This document shows positions 8,778 through 17,801 of a stretch of DNA of 64,000 bases, in pieces. A model generated the notes under the pieces. That model ran no database searches. It saw nothing but the letters and a program-made list of their open reading frames with translations, and was not told the origin of the DNA. Position 1 is the stretch's first letter, and each line of letters starts with the position of its first letter. Source of the DNA: Arcobacter cloacae (GTDB lineage: Bacteria > Campylobacterota > Campylobacteria > Campylobacterales > Arcobacteraceae); the NCBI RefSeq assembly GCF_013201935.1, contig NZ_CP053833.1, positions 2,418,001-2,482,000 of the forward strand. Direction: 5' to 3'. Made by a program: the position numbers and the translations under genes.

Positions 8778-9520
8778 AATATTAAAAGTAATCCTATATT
8801 TAAAAGTACAAGTTCTGTATGTTCAAGGGTAAATCCCAAACAATCACCATTTACAAAACCAAATTTATTGTCTAAAACTTTTAAAATAAAATAAAAACTC
8901 AAAAGTGATATAACAAATAAAATAAACACATTTTGGGCTAAAATAAATGCAATAATCACATAAATCAAAGCAATAATTTTAAGCTTAAAAATCCCACCAT
9001 GTTCAAATGCCAAAGATAAAAAACTATCTTTACTAAATTTAAAATATCCAAGTAAATAAATCAAATTTAATCTTGAAAATATACAAACAATAAAAAAAAG
9101 TGCATACTGTTTTTCATACAAAACATAAGTAATAATTCCCACTTTTAATAAAACAAAAGCAAAACCATATAAAGCCCCAATCGCTCCAATAGTTGATTCT
9201 TTCATAATTTTATAGGCATCTTTTCCACTATATGAAGCAAACCAACCATCAACCACATCGATTATCGCTTCTGTGTGAATAAATCCATAAAGTGCCAAAT
9301 AAACAATAGCAACAACAAAAGAAGAGTATAAAGGATGAAAAAACTCATTTAATATAAGATTTAATCCAATAACAATAGAAGCCAAAATAGCTCCAACAAG
9401 TGGTAATAAAATCAAAGTGTATTTATAAGTTTGATTGTTTATTTGCATATCTTTTACAAAAACAGGAATGATTGAAAAATACGAAAGTGCAAAGAAAAAA
9501 GCGTTTAATATAGCTTTCAT
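8774..9520 (-). CDS. cobS: Adenosylcobinamide-GDP ribazoletransferase CobS
   Basis: Integral membrane enzyme joining adenosylcobinamide-GDP and alpha-ribazole (phosphate) to form cobalamin (phosphate). The 248 residues contain several membrane segments and the family's acidic motif (IDVVDGWFASYSGKDAYKIM followed by KESTIGAIG). Its start overlaps the cobU stop by 4 bases and its stop overlaps the PLP enzyme, so the three genes are translationally coupled. Confidence 0.92.
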   Translation of the reverse strand: MKAILNAFFFALSYFSIIPVFVKDMQINNQTYKYTLILLPLVGAILASIVIGLNLILNEFFHPLYSSFVVAIVYLALYGFIHTEAIIDVVDGWFASYSGKDAYKIMKESTIGAIGALYGFAFVLLKVGIITYVLYEKQYALFFIVCIFSRLNLIYLLGYFKFSKDSFLSLAFEHGGIFKLKIIALIYVIIAFILAQNVFILFVISLLSFYFILKVLDNKFGFVNGDCLGFTLEHTELVLLNIGLLLIL

Positions 9521-10011
9521 TTTAATCTTCTTTCAAGTCCATATTTCACCTCATAAACTTCATCACAAAGTTTTGCTAACTCTTGTCCTATAAGACCTGA
9601 AAAATCAACAAATCTTCGTGATTCAATATCGAAAGGAATTATTCCACAAGAAACATCATTTAAAATAAAGATGATATTTGCATCAATTTTACAGATTTCT
9701 TGAAGCTGAGTTTTCAGAGTTTCTTCACTGTTTTGTAGATTATTAAAAAGCCACATTGAAACGCAATCTATCAAATAAGTTCTGTTTTTTTCAACTACTT
9801 TAGTCAAATCTTTTGGCTCTTCAATAGTGATAAAATCTTCTTTTCTCTCAAGAATATGTTTATCTATTCTATTTTGCATAGAATCATCACCAAAAGAGTT
9901 ATCGTAAGTTGCCACATAATATGGTTTTTCATTTATTGATAATTCTAAAGCCTTTTTAATTCCAGCTTTTGTTTTTCCTGATTTTTGCCCACCAAAATAA
10001 AATATTTTCAT
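9517..10011 (-). CDS. cobU: Adenosylcobinamide kinase / guanylyltransferase CobU
   Basis: Bifunctional enzyme that phosphorylates adenosylcobinamide and then activates it as the GDP derivative for CobS. The P-loop GGQKSGKT lies at the N-terminus. The segment DDSMQNRIDKHILERK contains the conserved histidine of the family's guanylylated-intermediate motif. The open frame begins with TTG at 10014, but the next codon is ATG at 10011 and is the better start; it overlaps the MarC stop by one base (TGATG). About 164 residues, slightly short of the enterobacterial enzyme. Confidence 0.9.
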   Translation of the reverse strand: MKIFYFGGQKSGKTKAGIKKALELSINEKPYYVATYDNSFGDDSMQNRIDKHILERKEDFITIEEPKDLTKVVEKNRTYLIDCVSMWLFNNLQNSEETLKTQLQEICKIDANIIFILNDVSCGIIPFDIESRRFVDFSGLIGQELAKLCDEVYEVKYGLERRLK

Positions 10012-10610
10012 CAAAGTTCCAAAAAGTTCTTAATACCAGTAAATACAATCTGAGCTGAAAGTGCGGCCAAAATCAAACCTGTGATTTTTGAAATAACCAA
10101 AAGTCCTTGTTTCCCCATCATTCTTTCAAATATGCTTGAACTATAAAGCATAAAACCTATTACTAAAACAGCACTTATCAATGCTAAACTTCCAGTTAAC
10201 ATAGAAGAAGTATCTTCAAAAGTGGCACCCATTACAAGTAAAATACCTATTGTTCCAGGTCCTACAATAACGGGAATTGATAAAGGAACAACAGCTAATT
10301 GAAGAACATCTTTATCTCCAACTTTAGCACTATCTTTATTTCCTTTTACCAACTCAATTGCTGTTAAAAATAGTAAAGCCCCTGCTCCAATTCTAAAAGC
10401 ATCAAGGGTAATTCCAAAGATTGTAAATATATGTTTTCCAAAAAATAACAATATCATACTTGTAATGATTACCGAAATGGTAACCTTTATAGCTAAAGCT
10501 TTTTTCTCTTTAGCCGTTGCTTCTTGAGTTACCGTTAAAAATACTGTCAAAGCAAAAAAAGGTGCCATGATAAAAAACATTTTTAAAAATGTTGAAATAA
10601 ATAAATCCAT
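10011..10610 (-). CDS. MarC-family integral membrane protein
   Basis: 199 residues with about six membrane segments and the family-typical stretch VGPGTIGILLVMGAT. MarC/YchE proteins are inner-membrane proteins of uncertain function; the old multiple-antibiotic-resistance link was not upheld. It is placed between the GDSL lipoprotein and cobU and coupled to cobU by a one-base overlap. No relation to cobalamin is evident beyond the shared transcript. Confidence 0.85.
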   Translation of the reverse strand: MDLFISTFLKMFFIMAPFFALTVFLTVTQEATAKEKKALAIKVTISVIITSMILLFFGKHIFTIFGITLDAFRIGAGALLFLTAIELVKGNKDSAKVGDKDVLQLAVVPLSIPVIVGPGTIGILLVMGATFEDTSSMLTGSLALISAVLVIGFMLYSSSIFERMMGKQGLLVISKITGLILAALSAQIVFTGIKNFLEL

Positions 10611-10634
10611 AAAAAATCCTAATTTATATAAAGA

Positions 10635-11291
10635 CTAAAAATACTTTTTAATCTCATTTGCCCAAATTTTATAAGCAGTCCCATTTAAGTGTAAATCATC
10701 AAAAGTAAACTCTTTTTTCAGCACTTTTTGTGGTGCTAAAATAGGATTTAGGTTTATAAATGTGATTTGATTTTCACTTGCATATTTTTCTAATCTTTTA
10801 TTTAGCTCTTCAATTTTTGGATTGAAATCTGCTTTTCTTTTTTCTCCAATATATAAAGTTGCTTGAATATTAACTTTTATATTTTTATCTTTGAAAGTTT
10901 TGATTATCTTTAAATAGTTATTATAAACCTCATCAACTTCTTTTCCTCTCATAATATCATTTACACCTATCATTATGAAAACTTGTTGAATATTTGAAGA
11001 GATAGAATTTAGTCTATCTAAAACACCACTTGTTGTATCACCACTAATTCCTCTGTTTTGAACCTTATCATTGTTTAAAAGTTCATCCCATTGACCCTCA
11101 TCTGTTATAGAATCACCTAACATCATAGTTGTATATTTTTCATTCATTGATAAAACCTCAAATTGACTTTTTTTATGTTTATAATATGGGTCATTTTGTA
11201 TTTTCCATTCAACTACTTCTTGTTTTTCTGCGAAATTACATCCACTTAATAAAACTGCAAATAAAAGCCCTGATAATATTTTTGTTCTCAT
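10635..11291 (-). CDS. SGNH/GDSL-family esterase lipoprotein
   Basis: 218 residues with a lipoprotein signal: LLSGC places the lipidated cysteine at residue 18. The SGNH hydrolase blocks are present: MMLGDSITDEG (nucleophile Ser), GVND (block III) and DDLHLNG (block V Asp/His). The family includes acyl-ester hydrolases and sugar O-acetylesterases acting outside the cytoplasm. The specific substrate cannot be read. One base separates its start from the cobT stop. Confidence 0.8.
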   Translation of the reverse strand: MRTKILSGLLFAVLLSGCNFAEKQEVVEWKIQNDPYYKHKKSQFEVLSMNEKYTTMMLGDSITDEGQWDELLNNDKVQNRGISGDTTSGVLDRLNSISSNIQQVFIMIGVNDIMRGKEVDEVYNNYLKIIKTFKDKNIKVNIQATLYIGEKRKADFNPKIEELNKRLEKYASENQITFINLNPILAPQKVLKKEFTFDDLHLNGTAYKIWANEIKKYF

Positions 11292-11292
11292 T

Positions 11293-12360
11293 TTATACTC
11301 CTAAAAAACTCTCAATTTTTTTTGTTATTTCTTCTTTTGATAAACCATTAATTGTTCCATAACATAAGGCACCGCCACAACCAACACCCTCTTTTGCTTC
11401 ACCCTCATCATAAAGTTTTAAAGCAGGATGTAAAGATTCAGCAAAATCAAAATCACTAGCATAGGCATTAATAGAAAAATCCAACTGTTCTAAAAGTGCT
11501 TTGATATTTGAATTTTTATCTTTATTTATCCATTTTGTTGTACACAATGCTATGTTTGAAGAGTCAATCTCTCCTTCCATACTTCTTAATATTGAATTTA
11601 TTACAAGTAAAACGCTAGCCATTTGAGTTCCACCCGCTAGTATAATTTTTATATCATTTGCTCTACTTCCTAATATAAAACCTGCAGAAAAAATAATCAT
11701 ATTATCACTTACTTTTGATAATATTTGAAAAATATCATCATTTTTATCTAAATTTTCTAAAGCTTTGTTTATTGTCTCATTTTTTATATCATTTGGAGAG
11801 TTTTTAAATGAACTTGAAAAATATCCTTCACACTCATATCCCAGAGCTTTTACTGTTGCATTTGCGGTTGTAGTTCCTGCTGGTATTGATTCAGCTATTA
11901 TCACATAATCATCATTTGTTTGATAATTTTGCCCAAACTCTAAACCTTTTTGAAAAATTTCAAAAGCATTGATATTTGCTCCATTTGTTATATTTTCACT
12001 TATTTTTATATCAAAATTATGAACTTTAAAATAGTTAATTTTTGGAATTACTTGCATTCCTAAATCTAAAATCTCTATATTTGAAAAAGGATTTAATTCA
12101 TGAATTGCTCTAGTAATTAGTGCAGGAGTAGGAACACCTTTTGGAGTTTTTGCAATATCTTGTAAAGAGCGAACCTCTTTTGTACATAAAAACTCAGCAT
12201 CTAAAGTAGGAGTTAAAGATAAAAGTCCAGGAATTCCAGCTTGTGAAATATTTGGAATTTCACAAGTTTTGGTAACACTAGTACTTAATAAAAATGTAGC
12301 TCTCTTACCTCTTAGGAATTCTAAAAAATCAACACTTCCTAAAATTGTTTCAAAATTCAT
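11293..12360 (-). CDS. cobT: CobT-like nicotinate-nucleotide-dimethylbenzimidazole phosphoribosyltransferase (TIGR00303 type)
   Basis: 355 residues resembling the cyanobacterial/archaeal CobT-like family rather than the enterobacterial form. It should transfer phosphoribose from nicotinate mononucleotide to the lower-ligand base, making alpha-ribazole phosphate. Visible features include ESIPAGTTTANATVKALG, the glycine-rich GGTQMASVLLVINS and the C-terminal VGCGGALCYG. An AGGAT ribosome binding site precedes the ATG. It is the first gene of the minus-strand run ending at cobQ. No cobalamin riboswitch-like region is seen in the 130 bases upstream. Confidence 0.85.
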   Translation of the reverse strand: MNFETILGSVDFLEFLRGKRATFLLSTSVTKTCEIPNISQAGIPGLLSLTPTLDAEFLCTKEVRSLQDIAKTPKGVPTPALITRAIHELNPFSNIEILDLGMQVIPKINYFKVHNFDIKISENITNGANINAFEIFQKGLEFGQNYQTNDDYVIIAESIPAGTTTANATVKALGYECEGYFSSSFKNSPNDIKNETINKALENLDKNDDIFQILSKVSDNMIIFSAGFILGSRANDIKIILAGGTQMASVLLVINSILRSMEGEIDSSNIALCTTKWINKDKNSNIKALLEQLDFSINAYASDFDFAESLHPALKLYDEGEAKEGVGCGGALCYGTINGLSKEEITKKIESFLGV

Positions 12361-12457
12361 ATAAATCCTCTTATAATTTTTGCAAAGTATAACAAATATT
12401 AGATAAATAGAATTTCATTTAAATTTAGCTTATAGTTTATTTGTAACTTATTTATAT

Positions 12458-12463
12458 TATAAT
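12458..12463 (+). promoter_or_regulatory. Possible -10 element for the DASS transporter
   Basis: TATAAT lies 28 bases before the ATG at 12492, which has a strong ribosome binding site (AAGGAGGA). No good -35 is visible, as is common in Campylobacterota promoters. Confidence 0.4.
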
Positions 12464-12491
12464 TACATTATATTTCTTATAAGGAGGATTT

Positions 12492-13898
12492 ATGAAAAGT
12501 CAAACTATAAAACTATTTTCACCTATAATAGTCTTATTAATTCTTTGGTTTATACCAGCACCACAAGGATTAAGTCAAGAAGGTTGGCACTTTTTAGCAA
12601 TATTTTTTGCTGTGGTAGTAGGACTTATTATTGAGCCTGTTCCAGCTGCTTTAGTTGGTTTTGCAGGAGTTTCTCTTGTGGCAATTTTAGGATTAGTTGG
12701 TAATTCTAAAGAGAGTATTACTTGGGCATTGTCAGGTTTTTCAAACAGTGTTATTTGGTTAATTTTTGCAGCATTTATGTTTGCACTTGGTTACAAAAAA
12801 ACTGGTCTAGGGAAAAGAGTTTCATTAATTATGATTAAATATATGGGGAAAAGTTCTCTTGGTCTTGGATATGCGGTTGCATTTTCAGATTTAATTTTAT
12901 CTCCATTTATGCCATCAAATACAGCAAGAAGTGCTGGAACTATCTATCCAGTTGCTTCAAATATTCCTTTGATTTTTGACTCAACTCCAGAACATGAGCC
13001 AAGAAAACTAGGTGCTTATATTTCTTGGGTTGCAATTGCTACTACTTGTGTTACAAGTTCTATGTTTTTAACAGCACTTGCTCCAAATCTACTTGCTGTT
13101 GATTTAATAAATCAAGGAACAGGACATATGATATCGTGGGGAGCTTGGGCATCTATAATGCTTCCTCTTATGATTCCACTATTTTTATTAACTCCTTGGT
13201 TAGTATATGTTATTTATCCACCAACTCAAAAGAAATCTCCAGAAGCTCCTGCTTGGGCAGCTGAAGAGTTAAAAAAATTAGGGAAAATTACACCTAAAGA
13301 ACTTTTGATGGCTGGTCTTGCTGTAGTTGCACTTATGCTTTGGATTTTTAGTAAAGAATTAGGTATAGATTCTACAACTACAGCTATTTCAGTTGTATCT
13401 ATAATGGTTTTAGCAAATGTTATTACATGGGATGATGTTATTTCAAATAAAGCAGCATTTAATGTACTTATTTGGTTTGCTTCACTTGTTGCTATGGCTG
13501 CGGGATTAAAAAATGTAGGTGTACTTACATGGATTGGAAATAGCACACAAACATATTTATAAGGGTTAACACCAACTATGCTTATTATTTCAATGTTAGT
13601 GTTATTTTTTGTTTTACACTACTTCTTCGCAAGTACAACAGCACATACAACTGCTTTAATGCCAATTTTCTTAGCAATTGCAGTAAATTTAATGACGCCA
13701 GAACAATTAATACCTTTTAGTATTTTATTAGCTGGAAGTTTAGGAGTTATGGGAATTATCACACCATATGCAACTGGACCTTCTCCTATTTGGTATGGGG
13801 CTGGATATATCTCTCAAGGAAGATGGTGGGCTTTGGGAGCTATTTTTGGAGCTTTATATTTAGTAGCTATTATTATAGGTGGATTAATATTTATTTAA
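12492..13898 (+). pseudogene. DASS/SLC13-family anion:sodium symporter interrupted by an in-frame TAA
   Basis: A divalent anion:Na+ symporter related to the 2-oxoglutarate/malate and citrate carriers, predicted to import di- or tricarboxylates. The first part (12492-13559, 356 residues) ends after WIGNSTQTYL at a TAA (13560-13562). The same frame continues GLTPTMLIISML and runs to a normal C-terminus at 13898, so one base substitution splits an otherwise intact gene of about 468 codons. Family residues are kept on both sides (SPFMPSNTARSAGT upstream, FFASTTAHTTALMP downstream). An ATG at 13578 could restart translation, weakly helped by AAGGG 11 bases upstream. It is either a nonsense-mutated pseudogene, a two-part transporter, or a base-calling error. 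Confidence 0.7.
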
Positions 13899-13931
13899 AA
13901 TTTAAAAGGAAGTTTTTCTTCCTTTTAAATT
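13899..13931. terminator. Bidirectional terminator
   Basis: A 14-bp perfect stem (AATTTAAAAGGAAG / CTTCCTTTTAAATT) with a T5 loop between the convergent DASS and TauE genes; the right arm covers the TauE stop codon. The AT flanks supply T tracts in both directions. Confidence 0.8.
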
Positions 13932-14671
13932 ACTGTTTGAAATATTAAAATACTAGCAATTAAAAATAAAATTACTTTTACAACTTTTATATAAGCCTCT
14001 TTAGGAATTTTATCTTTTATTTTAAGTCCAATAAACATAGCAATTATCACAACAATTAAGCCACTAAACGAACTTATTAATATCTCTTGTGTAAATGAAC
14101 CATGAAATGAAAAAAGTATTATTTGAGTAATTTTTCCAAATAAAAAACATAAATTTGTAGATTGGATTATCTCTTTTTTTGTGTGTTTTGACTCAAGTGA
14201 GTAAATTATCAAAATTGATGCCATAACATTTGTCAAACCACCAATTATTCCAGCAAGTAAACCAAAAACTACCATTGATAATTTCTTCTTTTGTCTTATC
14301 CATTTCATTTCAATTTTAAACTTTTGAATAAATAGATACAAAAGAATTGAAAAAGCTAATAATAATTTAAAAAGTTCAGAACTAGAATAAATAAGTATTT
14401 GTGTACCAATCGCACTTCCAACCATACCAATAATAGCCAAAGGATAGAATCTTTTAACAGCTTGTAAAAAATTTCCTTCACTAAAAATAGAAATAAGATT
14501 AATCAAAAGAGTAGGAATTGCAATACAAATAATAGCTGTTTTCATATCCGTAACCATTGCAAGAAGTGGAGTTGCAATCATTGGAAAACCAAAACCAACA
14601 GTTCCATGAACTAAAGAAGAAACAAATAAGATTAGTGAAAAAATGATTATAAATTCTACTGAGAGTTCCAT
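13925..14671 (-). CDS. TauE/SafE-family (TSUP) permease
   Basis: 248-residue inner-membrane protein with about seven to eight hydrophobic segments. The family pattern is visible: HGTVGFGFPMIATPLLA near the N-terminus and the repeat-like LLAGIIGGLTNVMASILIIY in the middle. TSUP permeases move sulfite, sulfonates or other small organic anions; the substrate here is unknown. It is convergent with the DASS transporter and alone in its transcript. Confidence 0.8.
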   Translation of the reverse strand: MELSVEFIIIFSLILFVSSLVHGTVGFGFPMIATPLLAMVTDMKTAIICIAIPTLLINLISIFSEGNFLQAVKRFYPLAIIGMVGSAIGTQILIYSSSELFKLLLAFSILLYLFIQKFKIEMKWIRQKKKLSMVVFGLLAGIIGGLTNVMASILIIYSLESKHTKKEIIQSTNLCFLFGKITQIILFSFHGSFTQEILISSFSGLIVVIIAMFIGLKIKDKIPKEAYIKVVKVILFLIASILIFQTVI

Positions 14672-14708
14672 AATAAATCCTAAAAAATTTATTATAGGTA
14701 AATTTTAG

Positions 14709-14734
14709 TTAAAAGAGGAAAGTTCCTCTTTTAA
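14709..14734. terminator. Hairpin terminator after dsbD
   Basis: An 11-bp perfect stem TTAAAAGAGGA / TCCTCTTTTAA with a 4-base loop AAGT covers the dsbD stop codon (14731-14733), and A/T-rich sequence follows in the minus direction. Fits an intrinsic terminator for the thioredoxin-dsbD transcript. Confidence 0.65.
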
Positions 14735-16485
14735 AAGTTTTTATTTACTATTTCTAAGAAATCTTTTGGATTTTTATATCCAACAATTTTTGAAGATTTA
14801 ACTTCATTTTTATCTTTATCCCAAAAAATAAGCGCAGGTGGACCAACTACACCAAACATTTTTTGTAATGCTTTATCATCTTCATTATTAGCTGTTACAT
14901 CAGCTTTTAAAAGTGTAAATTCTTGAAGTTTTTTGATAACTTCTTCATCTTTAAAAGTAATCTCTTCTAACTCTTTACAAGCTACACACCAAGATGCCCA
15001 AAAATCTAACATCACAGGTTTATCTGAATTTTTAATAGCAAGCTCAAGTTCAGCTATATTTTTTATTTTTGTAAATACAAGTTTTTCATCTGTACTTTGT
15101 ACAGCTTTTGATGAAGTGAATTTATCCAAAGGTTTAAGTGGATTAGTTGCACCACTAATAGCTCCTACAAATAAAATAACACCTAAAATAAATAAAACAG
15201 CTGTAATTAGTTGAGCTATTATATTTTTATATATTTTTAAATAAATTGCACTTCCAAGAAGTAACAATGCCCATAAATACATAATAATTGTTGCATCTAA
15301 AACTCTATCTAAAAGCCAAATAGCAACACCTAACATCACAATACCAAATATTCTTGTGATACCTTCCATCCAACCACCTGGTTTTGGCATAAATCTTCCT
15401 GCACCTAAACCAATAAGTAAAAGTGGTATTCCCATTCCTAAACTCATAACAAATAAAGCTAAGCCACCAAGAAGGGCATCACCTGTTTGACCTATATATA
15501 CTAAAGCACCTGCAAGTGGTGGAGCAACGCAAGGACCAACAATAAGTGCTGATAAGAATCCCATTATTGCAATTCCTACTATTCCTTGTTTCTCTTTCCC
15601 ATCAGTTGTTTTATTTACTCTGTTTTGAATAGATTGAGGAAGTCTAATCTCAAAATAACCAAACATTGAAAATGCTAAAGCTACAAATATTAAAGCAAAA
15701 ACCACTAAAACATAAGGATTTTGTAATGCAACTTGCAAGTTAGCACCAAAAATACCTGCTATTACTCCTGCTATTGTATAAGCTAAACTCATTGATAAAA
15801 CATAAATCAAAGATAAGAAAAAACCTCTTGTTGCTGTCATATCTTCATTTTTTGAAGCACCAACGATAATTGATGATAAAATCGGAATCATAGGGAAAAC
15901 ACAAGGTGTTAAAGATAACAATAATCCAAATCCAAAAAATGTAGCAAGAACTAAAAGCATATTTCCATCTTTTAAACTATTTGCTATCATATCTGTTTCA
16001 TTTAAAGATTTAGTTTGTTCTGCAACTTTTTCAGTTTTGTTTACTACTTCTTCGTTACTTGGATTGTTATTTCCAAAATTTAAAACAAAACTCTCACCCA
16101 TTGGCGCATAACAAAGTCCAGCTTTTGAACATCCTTGAAAATCAATCCCTATTTCATAACTATTTGACTCTACTTTTGATTTTAATAACTCAAAAGGAAT
16201 TGTTAAATCTAAATTATTTAATTGAACAATAAATTCATCATATTCCACAGGAGCTGGAATATTTACCTCTTGCGTAATTTCAATCTTTTGAGGTTTTAAA
16301 ATAAATATCTTGATTTTATCATCATACAAATAGATATCTTTTCCTAACTCTAACTTGATATTTAAATCTTTTTCATTTTGAGTAAACGTTGTTTTAAATG
16401 CCTCATGTGGCTCTAAAACAGTTGGATTTAACTCTAAAGAAAATGAATAAACAAAAACTAATAAAAATAGTAATATTTTCTTCAT
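14731..16485 (-). CDS. dsbD: Thiol:disulfide interchange protein DsbD
   Basis: Carries electrons from cytoplasmic thioredoxin across the inner membrane to periplasmic thiol proteins. All three parts are visible in 584 residues: signal peptide and periplasmic alpha domain with the cysteine pair in GCSKAGLC, a multi-pass beta domain with paired cysteines in LTPCVFPM and VGPCVAPPLAG, and a C-terminal thioredoxin domain with WCVAC. It lies 9 bases after the small periplasmic thioredoxin gene, which is a likely partner in cytochrome c maturation or periplasmic repair. Confidence 0.95.
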   Translation of the reverse strand: MKKILLFLLVFVYSFSLELNPTVLEPHEAFKTTFTQNEKDLNIKLELGKDIYLYDDKIKIFILKPQKIEITQEVNIPAPVEYDEFIVQLNNLDLTIPFELLKSKVESNSYEIGIDFQGCSKAGLCYAPMGESFVLNFGNNNPSNEEVVNKTEKVAEQTKSLNETDMIANSLKDGNMLLVLATFFGFGLLLSLTPCVFPMIPILSSIIVGASKNEDMTATRGFFLSLIYVLSMSLAYTIAGVIAGIFGANLQVALQNPYVLVVFALIFVALAFSMFGYFEIRLPQSIQNRVNKTTDGKEKQGIVGIAIMGFLSALIVGPCVAPPLAGALVYIGQTGDALLGGLALFVMSLGMGIPLLLIGLGAGRFMPKPGGWMEGITRIFGIVMLGVAIWLLDRVLDATIIMYLWALLLLGSAIYLKIYKNIIAQLITAVLFILGVILFVGAISGATNPLKPLDKFTSSKAVQSTDEKLVFTKIKNIAELELAIKNSDKPVMLDFWASWCVACKELEEITFKDEEVIKKLQEFTLLKADVTANNEDDKALQKMFGVVGPPALIFWDKDKNEVKSSKIVGYKNPKDFLEIVNKNF

Positions 16486-16494
16486 CTAATCTCT

Positions 16495-16857
16495 TTACTT
16501 AAAATTTTCTTTTGATGTTAGAAGTAACTCTTCTTTTGTTAAAATTCCAACATACTCTTTTATTTGTTTACCATCTTTAAAATATAAAAGTGTTGGTAAT
16601 TTCGAAACACCATATTTTTTAGCTAACGTCAACTCTTCATCAATATTAACTTTGAAAATCTCTACATTGTCAGGTTTTATAACATCAAAATCCTCTAAGT
16701 TATTCGCTAAAACCTTACAAGGTGGACACCAAGAAGCATAAAAATCAACGATAACATTTTTACCTTTTATTTTTGATTCAAAATTCTCTATAGTTAATTC
16801 TTCATAACCAAATAAAGAGACAAAACTAACTAAAAGTACTAAGACTACTTTCTTCAT
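16495..16857 (-). CDS. Periplasmic thioredoxin-like protein
   Basis: 120 residues with a signal peptide (MKKVVLVLLVSFVSLFG) and a thioredoxin fold carrying WCPPC, the cis-Pro region SKLPTLLYF and a normal C-terminus. The CPPC centre is typical of reducing thioredoxin-like or TlpA/ResA-like proteins. Being first in an operon with dsbD, it probably receives electrons from DsbD and reduces periplasmic disulfides. Confidence 0.88.
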   Translation of the reverse strand: MKKVVLVLLVSFVSLFGYEELTIENFESKIKGKNVIVDFYASWCPPCKVLANNLEDFDVIKPDNVEIFKVNIDEELTLAKKYGVSKLPTLLYFKDGKQIKEYVGILTKEELLLTSKENFK

Positions 16858-17004
16858 TATTTACCTTATTTTTAATTTTTTTTATTATATTTAATCTTTG
16901 TAAAGAGTTTGTTTATACAAAAGTTATAATCTTTTATTTATTTCAATTTATAAGATTTTATTATATATTTTATGATAATATTTTTCTTTTATAAAAGGAT
17001 TTTA

Positions 17005-17358
17005 ATGAATAATTTAGTTGATTTACAACCAAAAACTGTTGAAAAAATGATTGAAGATAATATTGTAATGATTGATGTAAGACGCCCTGATGAATGGAAA
17101 AGAACAGGCGTTATAAAAAATGCACATTTAATGACTTTTTTTGATGAATATGGGAATCATGATGTGGAAAATTGGATGCAAAAATTTCAAGAATTAGTTC
17201 CTTCAAAAGAACAAACATTTGTTCTTATTTGTGCCCATGCAAATAGAACAAGAACTATTGGAAATTTTTTAATAGAACAAGGTTATAAAAATACAGCCCA
17301 TTTATTTGGTGGTATGGCATTATGGCAACAAGAATTAAGAGAAACAGAAAAATATTAA
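17005..17358 (+). CDS. Single-domain rhodanese-like protein
   Basis: Starts at the ATG at 17005 (MNNLVDLQPK), with AAAGGA just upstream; the frame extends to 16972 but that part is not rhodanese-like. The 117 residues form one rhodanese domain with IDVRRPDEW and the active-site loop CAHANR (Cys76, Arg81). Such proteins transfer sulfane sulfur or act in stress responses. It is divergent from the thioredoxin-dsbD genes, so a redox or sulfur role is plausible but inferred. No membrane or signal segment. Confidence 0.85.
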   Translation: MNNLVDLQPKTVEKMIEDNIVMIDVRRPDEWKRTGVIKNAHLMTFFDEYGNHDVENWMQKFQELVPSKEQTFVLICAHANRTRTIGNFLIEQGYKNTAHLFGGMALWQQELRETEKY

Positions 17359-17371
17359 TTTTTCTGTTTCT
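17340..17371. terminator. Strong bidirectional terminator
   Basis: A 14-bp perfect stem (AGAAACAGAAAAAT / ATTTTTCTGTTTCT, loop ATTA) spans the stop codons of the convergent rhodanese and protease-like genes. The A- and T-rich arms provide tails in both directions. Confidence 0.8.
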
Positions 17372-17801
17372 TATCATATGATAAATCTTTTTTACTCACA
17401 TCAACTATAAAATTATCTTCTAAAATATCTCTTCCTAATAAAAATTCATAGCTAAGATTACTTCTATTACTTAATGAAATTTCAGTAGTATATGTTTTTT
17501 GAAAAATTATAATTTGAGTTTTTACAAAAAATCTCTTTTGAATACCATTTGCATTTTTTATATCTTTTATCTTTGATATTTTTTCCACTAAATAAGTTTT
17601 GTTTGATAATTCACACTTTACAAAATCATTCTCTATCTTTTGAATATTCATACAATGTAAAGAAGAACTATTTGCTCCTGTATCAATTCTAGTTGGAATA
17701 TCATAAAGATTAAAAAGAGGTAAATCAAGTTTGTCAACTGCTCCTAAAATCTCTTTTGAATAAAGATTTAAAGTGATTAAAAAAACAAAAAATATCTTCA
17801 T
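17355..17801 (-). CDS. Exported RimK-associated (ATP-dependent zinc protease/RimB-type) retropepsin-like protein
   Basis: 148 residues with an N-terminal signal sequence (MKIFFVFLITLNLYSKE) followed by a PF05618-type domain. The aspartyl-protease-like motif is IDTGANSSSLHC, and LLGRDILEDNFIVDVSKK closes the domain. A second, non-exported copy lies at 19812-20234 in the same gene group. Members of this family accompany RimK ligases and are proposed to trim or cleave poly-glutamate-like tails. Activity on a periplasmic substrate is inferred from the signal peptide. Confidence 0.75.
   Translation of the reverse strand: MKIFFVFLITLNLYSKEILGAVDKLDLPLFNLYDIPTRIDTGANSSSLHCMNIQKIENDFVKCELSNKTYLVEKISKIKDIKNANGIQKRFFVKTQIIIFQKTYTTEISLSNRSNLSYEFLLGRDILEDNFIVDVSKKDLSYDKKQKN

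Noticed and set aside
12361-12491. Looked for a cobalamin riboswitch upstream of cobT
   Set aside because: The gap is short and AT-rich, with no B12-box-like conserved GC-rich elements.
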